DNA of 64,000 nt from Spirosoma oryzae (GCF_003002825.1 NZ_PVTE01000011.1:146147-210146); one strand, 5' to 3'. Counted from the stretch's first letter, positions 36,410-46,311 are shown. The notes: generated by a model not told the origin, from the letters alone. Made by a program: numbers and translations.

Positions 36410-36430
36410 CCCCTCCCTAACGGGGAGGGG
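36410..36430. repeat. GC-rich inverted repeat CCCCTCCC / GGGGAGGGG
   Basis: A short hairpin (CCCCTCCCTAACGGGGAGGGG is 21 bases; arms CCCCTCCC and GGGGAGGGG) 12 bp after the susD-2 stop. It is of the same flavour as the longer element at 36501-36589. Confidence 0.6.
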
Positions 36431-36443
36431 TTGAGGTGGGGTA

Positions 36444-36477
36444 AAAAATGCCAGCGCTTTCGGGTGCTGGCATTTTT
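36444..36477 (+). terminator. Rho-independent terminator of the second SusC-SusD pair
   Basis: AAAAATGCCAGC (36444-36455) pairs with GCTGGCATTTTT (36466-36477). It ends in a T run and forms a typical terminator. Confidence 0.88.
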
Positions 36478-36500
36478 GGTTATTTTTAGGGAACAAATAG

Positions 36501-36589
36501 TACCCCCCGTCCCCCTAAAGGGGGAGGACTCGGCCATCACTGATGGTGGCTAGGTAATGTCCTCACCCCCTTCAGGGGGACGGGGGGTA
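36501..36589. repeat. Long GC-rich inverted repeat in front of the FG-GAP/UnbV gene
   Basis: TACCCCCCGTCCCCC (36501-36515) is exactly complementary to 36575-36589. Inside are AAGGGGGAGGAC against GTCCTCACCCCCTT and a small GCCATCACTGATGGTGGC hairpin. The outer edge is only 21 bp before the GTG start of the next gene, so it may form a structure in that gene's leader, or be a mobile-type repeat. Confidence 0.75.
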
Positions 36590-36610
36590 TTGTATTACCG
36601 ACTACCCCCC

Positions 36611-39600
36611 GTGAAACGCTTTACTTACCTTACGCTGACAGCCGGATTGTTAGCAACAGCCGCCTGTCAGAAATCAGCGGATTCGTCGTCTTCCCCGCAA
36701 ACGGCTGACACACCGACCAGTCCCGCACTGTTTACGTTGCTCTCACCCGATCAGACGGGAGTCACGTTTTCCAATAATCTCGTCGAAGGGCTGAATACCA
36801 ACGTGCTGATGTACGAGTATTTCTACAACGGCGGGGGCGTAGCCGTGGGCGACCTCAACAACGATGGTCTCGACGACATCTACTTTACCGCCAACATGGC
36901 ACCCAACAAGCTGTACCTCAACCGGACCGCGCCCGGTAAGGGTAACATGCGCTTCGAAGATATTACGGCACAATCAGGGGCTGGCGGGAAAGATGATCCA
37001 TGGAAGACGGGCGTGACGATGGCCGACGTCAACGGCGACGGCAAGCTGGATTTATACATTTCGCGATCCGGGACGATCCGCCCCGAAAACCGGATTCCGG
37101 AGTTGCTCATCAACGACGGACCCGATGCGCAGGGCATTCCGCATTTCACCAACCGCACGGCCGAGTATGGACTGGCGCAACCGGTGCAAAGCACACAAGG
37201 CGTCTTCTTCGACTACGACCGCGACGGCGACCTCGATCTCTTCCAGCTTAACCACAACCCCCGGCTGTTGCCCATCCTTGATCCGTCGGCAACGGCAGCT
37301 ATCATGAAGCAGCCCAACCCGGAAATCGGGGTGCGGCTGTATAAAAACACGGGAAACCGATTCACGGATGTAACGGCCAAATCAGGGCTGAGTAGTTCGG
37401 TGCTGAGTTACGGACTAGGTGTCGGCGTGTCGGACCTGAACAATGATGGCTGGCCTGATCTGTACGTATCGAACGACTACGGCGTACCGGATTATCTGTA
37501 CATCAACCAGGCTGGAAAGGGCGGACCCTACTTCCGCGACGTGCTGAAAACGAGCATGGGCCATACGTCTAATTTCTCGATGGGAAACGCCGTCGCCGAT
37601 GTCAACAACGATTCCCGGCCCGACGTGTTTACGCTCGATATGCTCCCCGAAGACAACCGGCGGCAGAAGCTGCTACTGGCACCCGACAACTATGAAAAGT
37701 ACGATCTGGCGGTGCAGTCGGGCTTTCACCACCAGAACATGCGGAACATGCTACAGGTCAACAACGGCGATGGTTCCTATCGGGAGGTCGGTCAGCTGGC
37801 GGGTATTTCGAATACCGACTGGAGCTGGTCCCCGCTGCTGGCCGATTACGACAACGACGGCTGGAAAGACCTGTACATCACCAATGGGTACGTCCGCGAC
37901 TATACGAATCAGGACTTTGTGAAGTTTATGAACGACTTCATGCAGAACCGCCCGACGAAAGCGACGCGCGAAGATGTGCTGGAACTCGTTCACAAGATGC
38001 CCGCGTCGAACGTGACCAACTACATGTTCCGCAACCGTACCGGCGACGAAGCGCCTGAGCAATCCGGGGAAGTGCGTTTTGCGAACGTTGGCCCGAATTG
38101 GGGACTGACGCAGGCATCCAACAGCACGGGCGCGGCCTATGCCGATCTGGATAACGACGGCGACCTGGACCTGGTCGTCAACAACACCAACCAACCGGCA
38201 TTTATCTACCAGAACGAAGCCCGGACGCAGGCGAAACACCATTTTCTGACGGTGAAACTCGTCGGTAGTGGGGCCAATACGCAGGGGCTCGGTGCCAAGC
38301 TGACGGTCTATCAGGCAGGGAAACAGCAGTTTCAGGAACAGATGCCAACGCGCGGCTACCAGTCGAGCATGTCGCCCCGGCTGCATTTCGGACTGGGTGG
38401 TAAATCGTCGGTCGATTCGCTGCGTATCGTCTGGCCAACGGGGAAAGAGCAACTCGTAAAAAGCCCCAAGGTCGACCAACTCCTGACGTTACGCGAAGCT
38501 GACGCCCGCGAAAGCTACCGGGCTCCTAAAGCGATGCCGGCGTTGTTCGTGGAAACAAAGTCACCCATTACCCGGACGTATTCAACCGTCGCGACCAACG
38601 ATTTCAAGCGGCAGCCGTTGCTGGTCAATGCACAGTCGTTCGGTGGACCCTGTCTGGTGAAAGGCGACGTCAACGGCGACGGGTTGGAGGATGTCTACGC
38701 CGGTGGGAACAGCGGACAGGCCGGGGCTCTTTACATTCAGCAGGCGAATGGGCAGTTCAGCGCCCGGCCACAATCGGCCTTAGACACCGACAAACAGTCG
38801 GAAGATACCGACGCCTTATTTTTTGACGCCAACGGCGATGGAAAATCCGACCTGTACGTGTGCAGCGGTGGCTACGGCGATTTTCAGCCCGACGATGTGC
38901 GGTTGCAGGATCGGCTGTATCTGAACGATGGTGCTGGTAACTTCACGAAAGCGGCCAACGCATTGCCAGCCATGCGTACCAGTAAGAGCTGCGTGCGGGC
39001 CGTCGATCTGAACGGCGACGGTAAACTGGATTTGTTTGTTGGCGGGCGTGTGATTCCCGGCCGCTACCCGGAAGCGCCACGATCATACGTACTGATTAAC
39101 AACGGTAAGGGTGGCTTTACCGATCAAACCGCTAAGGTCGCGCCCGCGCTGGCGCAGATCGGGATGGTGACCGATGCCGCCTGGACGGACCTGAATGCCG
39201 ACAAAAAACCAGAACTGGTGCTGGTCGGGGAGTGGATGCCAGTTACGGTGATGAGCCTGGCCGGCGGGCAACTCGTTGACAAAACGACGGACTTCCTGCC
39301 GAAAGAATATCGGGGCTGGTGGAACAAACTGCTGGTCGATGATCTGAACGGCGACGGTCGGCCCGATCTGGTGATTGGCAATCAGGGGTTGAATACGCAG
39401 TGCCGGGCCAGCGAAACCGAACCGGCCGAACTGGTCTACAAAGATTTCGATAACAACGGCAAAATCGATCCGGTACTGTGTCTGTACGTACAGGGAAAAA
39501 GCTACCCCCACGCCAGTCGCGACGAACTGCTCGATCAGATGGCGATGCTGCGAAAGCGATTCACTGACTACGATACCTACTCGAACGCGACGCTAACAAC

Positions 39601-40012
39601 CGTGTTTACCGAAGAGGAGTTGAAAGACGCCAAGCGCCTGACCGCCAATCAACTGCTGACGACCTGCCTGCTCAGTTCGGGTACTGGTAAACTGGTTGAA
39701 AAAACGCTGCCGTTGTCGGCGCAGGTTGCGCCGGTGTTTACCGTTACTGCACTGGATTATGATCGCGATGGACACAAAGACCTATTGCTCTGCGGCAACG
39801 CGACGAAAAGCCGCATCCGTTTCGGGCGGTCGGACGCTAATATGGGCGTACTGCTGCGCAACGATGGCCGGGGCGGTTTCGTACCCGTATCGCCCGCCCA
39901 ATCGGGCTTCCAACTGAAAGGCGATGTACGGTCAGTACTTCCCATTGGGCAGACGTTGCTGGTAGGCATTAACCAACAGGCTATTCGCGCCTATAAACCC
40001 AGTAAACCCTAA
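36611..40012 (+). CDS. Large FG-GAP/VCBS repeat lipoprotein with ASPIC/UnbV domain (CRTAC1-like)
   Basis: A protein of about 1133 residues. The start GTG at 36611 gives a lipoprotein signal (LLATAAC); the ATG at 36557 lies inside an inverted repeat and would give a non-signal N-terminus. About 14 calcium-binding loops are visible, for example NNDGLDDIYF, NGDGKLDLYIS, DRDGDLDLFQL, NNDGWPDLYVS, DNDGWKDLYITNG, NGDGKLDLFVGG and NGDGRPDLVIGN. They build FG-GAP beta-propellers in two blocks separated by an ASPIC/UnbV domain (DSLRIVWPTGKEQLV, about residue 615-640). Such proteins are surface-exposed, and in this phylum they often accompany SusC/SusD pairs. An McrC-like gene overlaps its stop by one base. 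Confidence 0.9.
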   Translation: MKRFTYLTLTAGLLATAACQKSADSSSSPQTADTPTSPALFTLLSPDQTGVTFSNNLVEGLNTNVLMYEYFYNGGGVAVGDLNNDGLDDIYFTANMAPNKLYLNRTAPGKGNMRFEDITAQSGAGGKDDPWKTGVTMADVNGDGKLDLYISRSGTIRPENRIPELLINDGPDAQGIPHFTNRTAEYGLAQPVQSTQGVFFDYDRDGDLDLFQLNHNPRLLPILDPSATAAIMKQPNPEIGVRLYKNTGNRFTDVTAKSGLSSSVLSYGLGVGVSDLNNDGWPDLYVSNDYGVPDYLYINQAGKGGPYFRDVLKTSMGHTSNFSMGNAVADVNNDSRPDVFTLDMLPEDNRRQKLLLAPDNYEKYDLAVQSGFHHQNMRNMLQVNNGDGSYREVGQLAGISNTDWSWSPLLADYDNDGWKDLYITNGYVRDYTNQDFVKFMNDFMQNRPTKATREDVLELVHKMPASNVTNYMFRNRTGDEAPEQSGEVRFANVGPNWGLTQASNSTGAAYADLDNDGDLDLVVNNTNQPAFIYQNEARTQAKHHFLTVKLVGSGANTQGLGAKLTVYQAGKQQFQEQMPTRGYQSSMSPRLHFGLGGKSSVDSLRIVWPTGKEQLVKSPKVDQLLTLREADARESYRAPKAMPALFVETKSPITRTYSTVATNDFKRQPLLVNAQSFGGPCLVKGDVNGDGLEDVYAGGNSGQAGALYIQQANGQFSARPQSALDTDKQSEDTDALFFDANGDGKSDLYVCSGGYGDFQPDDVRLQDRLYLNDGAGNFTKAANALPAMRTSKSCVRAVDLNGDGKLDLFVGGRVIPGRYPEAPRSYVLINNGKGGFTDQTAKVAPALAQIGMVTDAAWTDLNADKKPELVLVGEWMPVTVMSLAGGQLVDKTTDFLPKEYRGWWNKLLVDDLNGDGRPDLVIGNQGLNTQCRASETEPAELVYKDFDNNGKIDPVLCLYVQGKSYPHASRDELLDQMAMLRKRFTDYDTYSNATLTTVFTEEELKDAKRLTANQLLTTCLLSSGTGKLVEKTLPLSAQVAPVFTVTALDYDRDGHKDLLLCGNATKSRIRFGRSDANMGVLLRNDGRGGFVPVSPAQSGFQLKGDVRSVLPIGQTLLVGINQQAIRAYKPSKP

Positions 40013-41286
40013 TGCATACCCGACATAATCGTCGCGTTACCGTTGCCGAACAGTCGCTCGTCACGACCGATGCGGCCATGGGAAACGACGCGACAGTTGT
40101 GTCGGAACGGGCGTTCGAATTACTCCGTCAGCAGGCACTCGACCCCGACAGTGACTGGCTGACGCTGTTTACGCGCAAAGGGCGGGAGTACGTCCGAATC
40201 GGGCCGTACGTAGGGCTGGTGCAACTGGCCGACGGTACCCAACTCGAACTGCTGCCGAAACTGGAGCAGCCCGATCAGGCCCGGCCCCTGTTGCTGACCA
40301 TGCTCCGCCATCTGCCCGACAGTCCGTTTCGTACACTGCCTATGTCGCCGACCGGTGCTGCGGATTTGCCGCTCTGGGATGTTTTCGTGCTGACGTTTCT
40401 CAATGTCCTGACTACGCTGACCCGGCAGGGCTTGCAACGGGCCTACGAAACGGTCGAGCGTAACGAATCGGTCTGGAAAGGGAAATTTCAGGCGGGGCGA
40501 CACCTGCGTGACAACGCCCACCATGCCGAACGACTGGCTGTTCGTTACGATCAGCTCAGCGCCGATATTGCCCCCAACCGGCTTTTAAAGTCGACGCTGG
40601 TAACGATCGACCGGCAACTGCCGCGCTCGCCAGTACAGGCGCAGGTTCGGCAATGGCTGTGTACACTTGATGACGTACCTTCATCGGCCAACGTCTCCGA
40701 CGATCTGCGGGCCAGTCAGCGGCTGGGTCGCTTGTTCACGCGGTACGAACCGGCGCTTCGATGGGCCGAGGCTTTATTGATGGGGCAGGCCTTTGGCGCA
40801 CAGTCGGGCCGGACGAACAGTCTGTCGCTGCTGTTTCCAATGCCACGCGTCTTCGAAGCCTACATAGCCCACGGCGTTCGGCGGTATTGGCCGGAGTCAG
40901 GGCAGGTAACCGTACAGGAATCGTCGGCGCACCTGGTCGATGACCACATTGGCGGCCCGAAATTCAAGCTGCGCCCGGATATACTGATTCGACAGGAGAA
41001 CGGCCAAACACTGGTTCTCGACACGAAATGGAAACTGCTCGACGGCACCGACCGGCGGGGCAATTACGGCATCGAACAGGCTGACTTGTACCAGCTGTTT
41101 GCCTACGGCAAGAAATACGACGCCACCCGCCTGTTCCTGATTTACCCCATGAACCCTGCCTTCCGCAACCCGCTACACGTTTTCGGTTACGATGCGTCGA
41201 CCAGTTTGCATGTGCTGCCCTTCGATCTGTCGCGTCCATTGGCGACAGAAATCGATAAGCTGGCTGAATACGCACTGTCGGTTTGA
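40012..41286 (+). CDS. McrC-like (McrBC 5-methylcytosine restriction subunit) nuclease without McrB
   Basis: A 424-residue protein of the McrC family. An N-terminal beta domain (about 30-110: EYVRIGPYVGLVQLADGTQL is in part VRIGPYVGLVQLADG) is followed by a helical middle with KGKFQAGRHLRDN. A C-terminal PD-(D/E)xK nuclease domain has LRPDILI (about 322) with the catalytic Asp, LDTKWK (about 337) with Asp and Lys, and QADLYQLFAYGKKY. In McrBC the nuclease needs the GTPase McrB; none is encoded in this window. The ATG shares a base with the stop of the FG-GAP gene (TAATG), implying coupled translation with a secreted lipoprotein, an unusual pairing. Confidence 0.85.
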   Translation: MHTRHNRRVTVAEQSLVTTDAAMGNDATVVSERAFELLRQQALDPDSDWLTLFTRKGREYVRIGPYVGLVQLADGTQLELLPKLEQPDQARPLLLTMLRHLPDSPFRTLPMSPTGAADLPLWDVFVLTFLNVLTTLTRQGLQRAYETVERNESVWKGKFQAGRHLRDNAHHAERLAVRYDQLSADIAPNRLLKSTLVTIDRQLPRSPVQAQVRQWLCTLDDVPSSANVSDDLRASQRLGRLFTRYEPALRWAEALLMGQAFGAQSGRTNSLSLLFPMPRVFEAYIAHGVRRYWPESGQVTVQESSAHLVDDHIGGPKFKLRPDILIRQENGQTLVLDTKWKLLDGTDRRGNYGIEQADLYQLFAYGKKYDATRLFLIYPMNPAFRNPLHVFGYDASTSLHVLPFDLSRPLATEIDKLAEYALSV

Positions 41287-41401
41287 TGGGTAAGGTTATC
41301 TCTGATAACTAGAAGCTGCCGGAGACAACTGTATCGCTTCATGTAGGTAGATTCCGTAAGGCAGAACGTTTGTACTTTGTGTAAAAAAACAAAAATTAAC
41401 C

Positions 41402-42058
41402 ATGCGTACCGGCCTGAGCCTATTGCTTATTGCGTTGCTGTTGTCAACGGCGTTTGTTGCTAAACCAACCCGTGTCGTGTTCTTCGGGGATTCTATCACG
41501 CAGGCGGGTGTCAACCCCGGCGGGTACATCGATCGGTTGCGAAAAATGATGCCGACGGATCAATTCGAGCTGATCGGAGCGGGTATTGGCGGAAACAAAA
41601 TTTACGATCTGTTTTTGCGTATGGACAACGACGTAATCGCTCAGAAACCTGACGTGGTTGTCGTGTGGGTGGGTGTCAACGACGTGTGGCACAAAAGCTC
41701 GTTCGGTACCGGTACTGATCCCGACAAGTTTGTGAAGTTCTACGACGCTGTAATTGACAAACTACAGGCGGCTGGCGCGAAAGTGATGCTCTGCACACCG
41801 GCAGCTATCGGCGAAAAAACGGATTTCAGTAATCAGCAGGATGGCGACCTGAATCAGTACAGTCAGCTGATTCGCGATCTGGCCAAGCGCCGGAACCTGC
41901 AAGTGATCGATCTGCGCAAGGCGTTTCTGGAATACAATCTGAAAAACAACCCCGACAACAAAGAGAAGGGTATCCTGACTACTGATCGCGTTCACCTCAA
42001 CGAAGCCGGTAATCAGCTCGTCGCCGAACAGATGCAGAAAGCCCTGACGGGAAAATAA
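41402..42058 (+). CDS. SGNH/GDSL hydrolase, secreted
   Basis: A 218-residue esterase/lipase-like protein with signal sequence (3-20). The four SGNH blocks are complete: GDSITQ with Ser31, GAGIGGN (60-66), GVND with Asn93, and the Asp195/His198 pair in TDRVHLN. The closest pattern is the rhamnogalacturonan acetylesterase / TAP-like group that deacetylates or cleaves ester bonds on carbohydrates, but the substrate is not assured. It stands alone, with a family A repeat downstream. Confidence 0.9.
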   Translation: MRTGLSLLLIALLLSTAFVAKPTRVVFFGDSITQAGVNPGGYIDRLRKMMPTDQFELIGAGIGGNKIYDLFLRMDNDVIAQKPDVVVVWVGVNDVWHKSSFGTGTDPDKFVKFYDAVIDKLQAAGAKVMLCTPAAIGEKTDFSNQQDGDLNQYSQLIRDLAKRRNLQVIDLRKAFLEYNLKNNPDNKEKGILTTDRVHLNEAGNQLVAEQMQKALTGK

Positions 42059-42087
42059 CCCAGACCAGTTGGTCTGGCGGGCGATCT

Positions 42088-42190
42088 TGTAGCCTGGACC
42101 TCCAGGTCCGGGTGGCCGTTAGGCCAACTCTTGCAGGCGGCAGCTAACAGGTCGCTATGCGCCCACCCGGACCTGGAGGTCCAGGCTACA
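42088..42190. repeat. 103-bp inverted-repeat element, family A, copy 1
   Basis: Perfect 28-bp terminal arms (42088-42115 and 42163-42190). Read on the minus strand, its interior matches copy 3 at 53847-53949 (shared words ATAGCGACC, AGCTGCCGCCTGCAA, AGTTG), so copies 1 and 3 are homologous and inverted. It lies between the SGNH gene (+) and the DUF2490 gene (-). Confidence 0.85.
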
Positions 42191-42205
42191 ATTACACGGG
42201 CCACA

Positions 42206-42985
42206 CTACCGTTTCGTGAAATCGAGATCGTAATTGAGATTCAGCCGAAAGCCGTGGTTGATCTCGAAGACCGGTTTACCCGATACCGGATCGGACTCCG
42301 GATGCTGCGTAATCTGATTGAGGTAATTTAATTCCAGCTGTAGATTGTCGCGAAGCTGATAGCCCAGTCCGCCCGAAATTCGGTTCTGGTTGAAAATATT
42401 GTTTTCGACGTTCCGGCCGAAGCCGATAAAAAGTTCGTCGAAAAAATTGAGATATAGCTCCCCCGGCTCTGTCGTCGGGCCGGCTAGCGGGAACGACCCC
42501 GTTAGTTGGTACCGGGCCCGGTTCTGGTACTCCCAGTCGATTATCCGGTCAGGATTTACATCGGATTCTACACTGAGCCACCGCTGTTCAAGTCGAAAAC
42601 GATGGCTCAGTTTTAGGCGACTGAGCTTATCGCTAACGGTTATGTCTTCGTAGGCGCGATGTTCCAGTGTCGGTACGCCCATGCTGGCAACCGGATAATC
42701 GCCGTACGGGTATGTCACCAGGAGCGTATAGCCACCCCCGACCTTCACGCGCTCAGATAGCTTGTAGTTGGTACCCAGTCGGGCCAGTTGCTGCTGCCAG
42801 GATTGGATAAAGTCGACACGACGCCATTGATATTCGGTATGAATGGTCCATCGTTTGGCAACTTTGTGGTCGCCATTATACGTATACCAGCCGATGGCGT
42901 TGCGGTCGATGATGCGGTATTGCTGCGCCTGACTGACGGTCGCCAGGCAACCAAGCAGCAGGAGAAATAGATAGCGATGGGGCAT
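42206..42985 (-). CDS. DUF2490 outer-membrane protein
   Basis: A 259-residue protein with signal peptide (LLLLGCLATVSQAQ) and a beta-barrel-like body. Typical DUF2490 segments: WTIHTEYQWRR, GGGYTLLVTYPYGDYP, HRFRLEQRW, YQNRARYQL, and the C-terminal alternating strands NLQLELNYLNQ and FRLNLNYDLDF. The function of the family is unknown; it is abundant in Bacteroidota outer membranes. Monocistronic, convergent with the SGNH gene across a family A repeat. Confidence 0.85.
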   Translation of the reverse strand: MPHRYLFLLLLGCLATVSQAQQYRIIDRNAIGWYTYNGDHKVAKRWTIHTEYQWRRVDFIQSWQQQLARLGTNYKLSERVKVGGGYTLLVTYPYGDYPVASMGVPTLEHRAYEDITVSDKLSRLKLSHRFRLEQRWLSVESDVNPDRIIDWEYQNRARYQLTGSFPLAGPTTEPGELYLNFFDELFIGFGRNVENNIFNQNRISGGLGYQLRDNLQLELNYLNQITQHPESDPVSGKPVFEINHGFRLNLNYDLDFTKR

Positions 42986-43131
42986 GCAAACGGATTATAT
43001 CTTACCTAACCGCCCCCCGGCGCGGATGTTTGCCATCAGCGAATGTCGCTGTACCCGTATTTGAACCTGCGGGGCTGGTAAGCAGTCACCGGTAAAGCAT
43101 AGAATTGACTCGATTAACCAATTGATTCGCC

Positions 43132-43659
43132 ATGCGCTTGTTTCCCGTTTCGGCCCATCATCCCTACCTGACATCAATACGAACCTGGTACGAAGCCTCA
43201 TTCCCACCTGACGAACGCCGACCTTTCGGGCAAGTTGTGCAACTTCTTGCCTGCCCCGATATGCATCTCTGCGGTCTGGTCGATGGAGACGATCTGGTGG
43301 GGTTTGTCGTATACTGGCGCTGGCCCGAGATGCTGTTTGTCGAACATATCGCCGTTGATCCCGACCGGCGGGGCAGGCAATACGGTCAACAGGCAATCAG
43401 CCAACTGTTACGACTGGAAAGCCCGTATCATGTTCTCGAAGTTGAACTGCCTCAGGATGGCACGAGTCAACGACGGGTTCGCTTTTATGAGCGACTAGGC
43501 TTTTCTGCGGCCCCATTCAGCTATGCGCAACCGCCCTATCAGGCGGGTAGTCCGGCCATACCCATGTACCTGATGGCGAGCCCTGCCATTCCCGATCAGC
43601 AGACGTTTCGTATCCTAAGCCAGCTGATTCGGGAACGGGTTTACGAACGATTTTATTGA
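43132..43659 (+). CDS. GNAT family N-acetyltransferase
   Basis: A 175-residue acetyl-CoA-dependent acyltransferase. The acetyl-CoA loop is in VEHIAVDPDRRGRQYGQQ (about 79-96), with the R/Q-x-x-G-x-G/A form as RRGRQYG. Downstream, LRLESPYHVLEVEL and RRVRFYERLGF are the last helix and strand. The length and layout match small-molecule or peptide acetyltransferases. The substrate is unknown. A bidirectional terminator separates it from the aconitase gene. Confidence 0.88.
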   Translation: MRLFPVSAHHPYLTSIRTWYEASFPPDERRPFGQVVQLLACPDMHLCGLVDGDDLVGFVVYWRWPEMLFVEHIAVDPDRRGRQYGQQAISQLLRLESPYHVLEVELPQDGTSQRRVRFYERLGFSAAPFSYAQPPYQAGSPAIPMYLMASPAIPDQQTFRILSQLIRERVYERFY

Positions 43660-43714
43660 CGGCGCGAGGCTGACATGAGTGAACGTAGTCCGGCTTCACG
43701 CCATTCGTAAAAAC

Positions 43715-43747
43715 GAAAACAGCTCGACCGATGGCCGAGCTGTTTTC
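43715..43747. terminator. Bidirectional terminator between the GNAT gene and acn
   Basis: GAAAACAGCTCG (43715-43726) pairs with CGAGCTGTTTTC (43736-43747), with A-rich and T-rich flanks for both strands. It serves convergent genes. Confidence 0.85.
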
Positions 43748-43767
43748 AGTATAGCAACCTATGTCGC

Positions 43768-46041
43768 TTAGGCGTTGGCTGCCTGTTTCATCCGAATGAT
43801 GTTTAGCGCGGCACCCGCTTTGAACCACTCGATCTGACCTTCGTTGTACGTGTGGTTAACCGCGAACTCATCCGACGAGCCATCGGCGTGGTGCAGCACA
43901 ACCGTCAGCGGAACGCCCGGCGCGAAGCTGGTCAGTCCCTTGATGTCGATCGAATCGTCTTCCTGTACTTTATCGTAGTCGGCGGGGTTCGCGAACGTCA
44001 GCGCCAGCATACCCTGCTTTTTCAGGTTGGTTTCGTGAATCCGGGCGAACGAACGCACCAGGATAGCCCGAACACCCAGGAAGCGGGGTTCCATGGCCGC
44101 GTGCTCCCGCGACGAGCCTTCACCGTAGTTTTCATCACCCACAACAACCGACCCGATACCGGCGGCTTTGTAGGCCCGCTGAACAGCCGGTACTTCGCCG
44201 TACTCGCCCGTCAACTGGTTTTTCACCGTGTTGGTCTTATCGTTGTAGAAGTTGACCGCCCCGATGAGCATGTTGTTCGAGATGTTGTCGAGGTGACCCC
44301 GGTACTTCAGCCACGGACCAGCCATCGAAATGTGGTCGGTCGTACACTTGCCTTTCGCTTTGATCAGCAGTTTCAGGCCAGTCAGGTCGGTACCTTCCCA
44401 GGCTTTGAACGGAGCCAGCAGTTGCAGACGGTCCGAAGTAGGCGATACGATTACCTGTACACCCGAGCCATCTTCAGCCGGAGCCTGATAACCCGCGTCG
44501 TCCACCGCGTACCCTTTTACCGGCTGTTCGATACCGGCGGGTTCGTCGAGCATTACCTGCTCGCCCGACTCGTTGGTCAGCGTATCGGTCATCGGGTTGA
44601 ACGTCAGATCACCGGCAATGGCGAAAGCCGTTACGATTTCGGGCGATGCCACGAAGGCGTGGGTGCTGGCGTTACCGTCGTTCCGTTTGGCGAAATTCCG
44701 GTTGAACGAGGTGATGATCGAGTTGGGGCGGCTTGGATCATCCATGTGCCGTGCCCACTGTCCGATACACGGACCACAGGCGTTGGCCAGTACGACACCA
44801 CCGATTTGCTCGAACGTATTCAGGATACCATCGCGCTCAGCCGTGAACCGAACCAGTTCCGAACCGGGGGTTACGGTGAACTCAGCTTTCGCTTTCAGGC
44901 CTTTGCTCGTTGCCTGAGCCGCTACCGACGCCGACCGGGTCATGTCTTCGTAGCTCGAGTTGGTGCACGAGCCAATCAGACCGACTTCCAGCCGCTCCGG
45001 CCAGTTGTTTTCCTTCACCGCTTTGGCGAAGTTCGACAGCGGCCACGCGAGGTCGGGGGTAAACGGACCGTTGATATGCGGCTCCAGCTCCGACAGGTTG
45101 ATTTCGATCAGTTGATCGTAGTACGCTGCGGGATCGGCGTACACTTCATCGTCCGAACGCAGGTGTGCCTTCACAGCGCTGGCTGCATCGGCGATTTCGG
45201 CGCGGCTGGTAGCGCGCAGGTAGTCGCCCATTTTCTCGTCGTAGGCGAAGATCGACGTGGTAGCGCCAATTTCGGCGCCCATGTTACAGATCGTACCCTT
45301 GCCCGTTGCCGACAGACTTTCCGCGCCTTCACCGAAGTATTCCACGATGCAGCCCGTTCCGCCTTTAACGGTCAGGATACCGGCTACGCGCAGGATAACG
45401 TCTTTCGCCGACGCCCAGCCGCTCAGCTTACCGGTCAGCTTCACACCGATCAGTTTCGGCATTTTCAGTTCCCAGGCCAGGCCAGCCATCACGTCGCAGG
45501 CATCAGCGCCACCGACACCGATCGCGATCATGCCCAGACCACCCGCGTTTGGCGTGTGCGAATCGGTACCGATCATCATACCACCGGGGAACGCGTAGTT
45601 TTCAATAACGACCTGGTGGATGATACCTGCGCCGGGCTTCCAGAAGCCGATGCCGTATTTATCCGAAATAGACGCCAGGAAGTCGTAAACTTCTTTGTTC
45701 TTGTTCTTAGCCGCGTCGAGGTCCTCGTCGGCACCCACCTGCGCCTGAATCAGGTGATCGCAGTGTACAGTAGAGGGAACGGCTACTTTGGGCCGGCCAG
45801 CCTGCATAAATTGCAGCAGCGCCATCTGGGCCGTAGCGTCCTGCATGGCCACGCGGTCGGGGGCGAAATCGACGTAGGTTTTGCCCCGCTCGAATGCCTC
45901 CGTCGGCGTACCGGCGAAGAGGTGGCTGTATAAAATTTTCTCCGACAAAGTCAGCGGTTTGCCCACGACCTGCCGGGCTGCTTCGACGCGCTCGCCAAGG
46001 TTAGCGTACACGCGCTGAATCATCTCGACGTCAAAAGCCAT
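43768..46041 (-). CDS. acn: Aconitate hydratase (citrate/isocitrate isomerisation, TCA cycle)
   Basis: A [4Fe-4S] enzyme of about 757 residues, of the type found in mitochondria. Cluster ligands are seen in [12 protein letters not shown] (Cys about 357) and [11 protein letters not shown] (Cys about 421 and 424). The active site includes DSHTPN and the domain 4 [17 protein letters not shown] segment (in part [11 protein letters not shown]). The ATG at 46041 ([15 protein letters not shown]) is the start; the open frame continues 80 codons upstream but that part is not conserved-looking. It is a monocistronic gene with a long upstream gap. Confidence 0.95.
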   Translation of the reverse strand: MAFDVEMIQRVYANLGERVEAARQVVGKPLTLSEKILYSHLFAGTPTEAFERGKTYVDFAPDRVAMQDATAQMALLQFMQAGRPKVAVPSTVHCDHLIQAQVGADEDLDAAKNKNKEVYDFLASISDKYGIGFWKPGAGIIHQVVIENYAFPGGMMIGTDSHTPNAGGLGMIAIGVGGADACDVMAGLAWELKMPKLIGVKLTGKLSGWASAKDVILRVAGILTVKGGTGCIVEYFGEGAESLSATGKGTICNMGAEIGATTSIFAYDEKMGDYLRATSRAEIADAASAVKAHLRSDDEVYADPAAYYDQLIEINLSELEPHINGPFTPDLAWPLSNFAKAVKENNWPERLEVGLIGSCTNSSYEDMTRSASVAAQATSKGLKAKAEFTVTPGSELVRFTAERDGILNTFEQIGGVVLANACGPCIGQWARHMDDPSRPNSIITSFNRNFAKRNDGNASTHAFVASPEIVTAFAIAGDLTFNPMTDTLTNESGEQVMLDEPAGIEQPVKGYAVDDAGYQAPAEDGSGVQVIVSPTSDRLQLLAPFKAWEGTDLTGLKLLIKAKGKCTTDHISMAGPWLKYRGHLDNISNNMLIGAVNFYNDKTNTVKNQLTGEYGEVPAVQRAYKAAGIGSVVVGDENYGEGSSREHAAMEPRFLGVRAILVRSFARIHETNLKKQGMLALTFANPADYDKVQEDDSIDIKGLTSFAPGVPLTVVLHHADGSSDEFAVNHTYNEGQIEWFKAGAALNIIRMKQAANA

Positions 46042-46311
46042 AATAAAAGCGGGGATAACAGTTCTTAAAAAAGGGTACCTATTCAGACAACTACCGGAAT
46101 ACTGAATGGATTCCGGGTTGCGGGTCAAAATTAGGGGATTATCAATGGTTTTGGAAATATTCCTATTATCGCGAATTATTCTACCTAAACTGGCTTTCGA
46201 AAGCTGCCCGTTGGGTGCTTTGGCCGAACAAAGCCGGGGAAAGGTGGTTGTACTTCCATTTGAACATGCTGTGACCAGCACGTTCGTTAAACCAACATAT
46301 CCCTATTTGGT
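46042..46311. other. Intergenic region between acn and the CHRD lipoprotein gene
   Basis: 270 bp between divergent genes, so it must hold both promoters. A moderately AT-rich stretch lies at about 46130-46190. A 70-codon open frame on the + strand here has no protein-like composition. No clear promoter pair was picked. Confidence 0.4.

Noticed and set aside
34967..36496. 509-codon open frame on the minus strand opposite the second SusD
   Set aside because: Antisense of a gene with full SusD signatures; composition (His/Arg/Val) is typical of a shadow frame.
40012..41286. A complete McrBC defence island
   Set aside because: Only an McrC-like protein is present; no McrB, methylase or other defence gene flanks it.
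43852..45933. 693-codon open frame on the + strand opposite acn
   Set aside because: It is the antisense of the aconitase gene, whose family motifs are complete; its own sequence is Arg/Val/Gly-rich shadow translation without motifs.
46042..46281. 80-codon N-terminal extension of aconitase
   Set aside because: No targeting or domain-like sequence; the ATG at 46041 gives the standard start.
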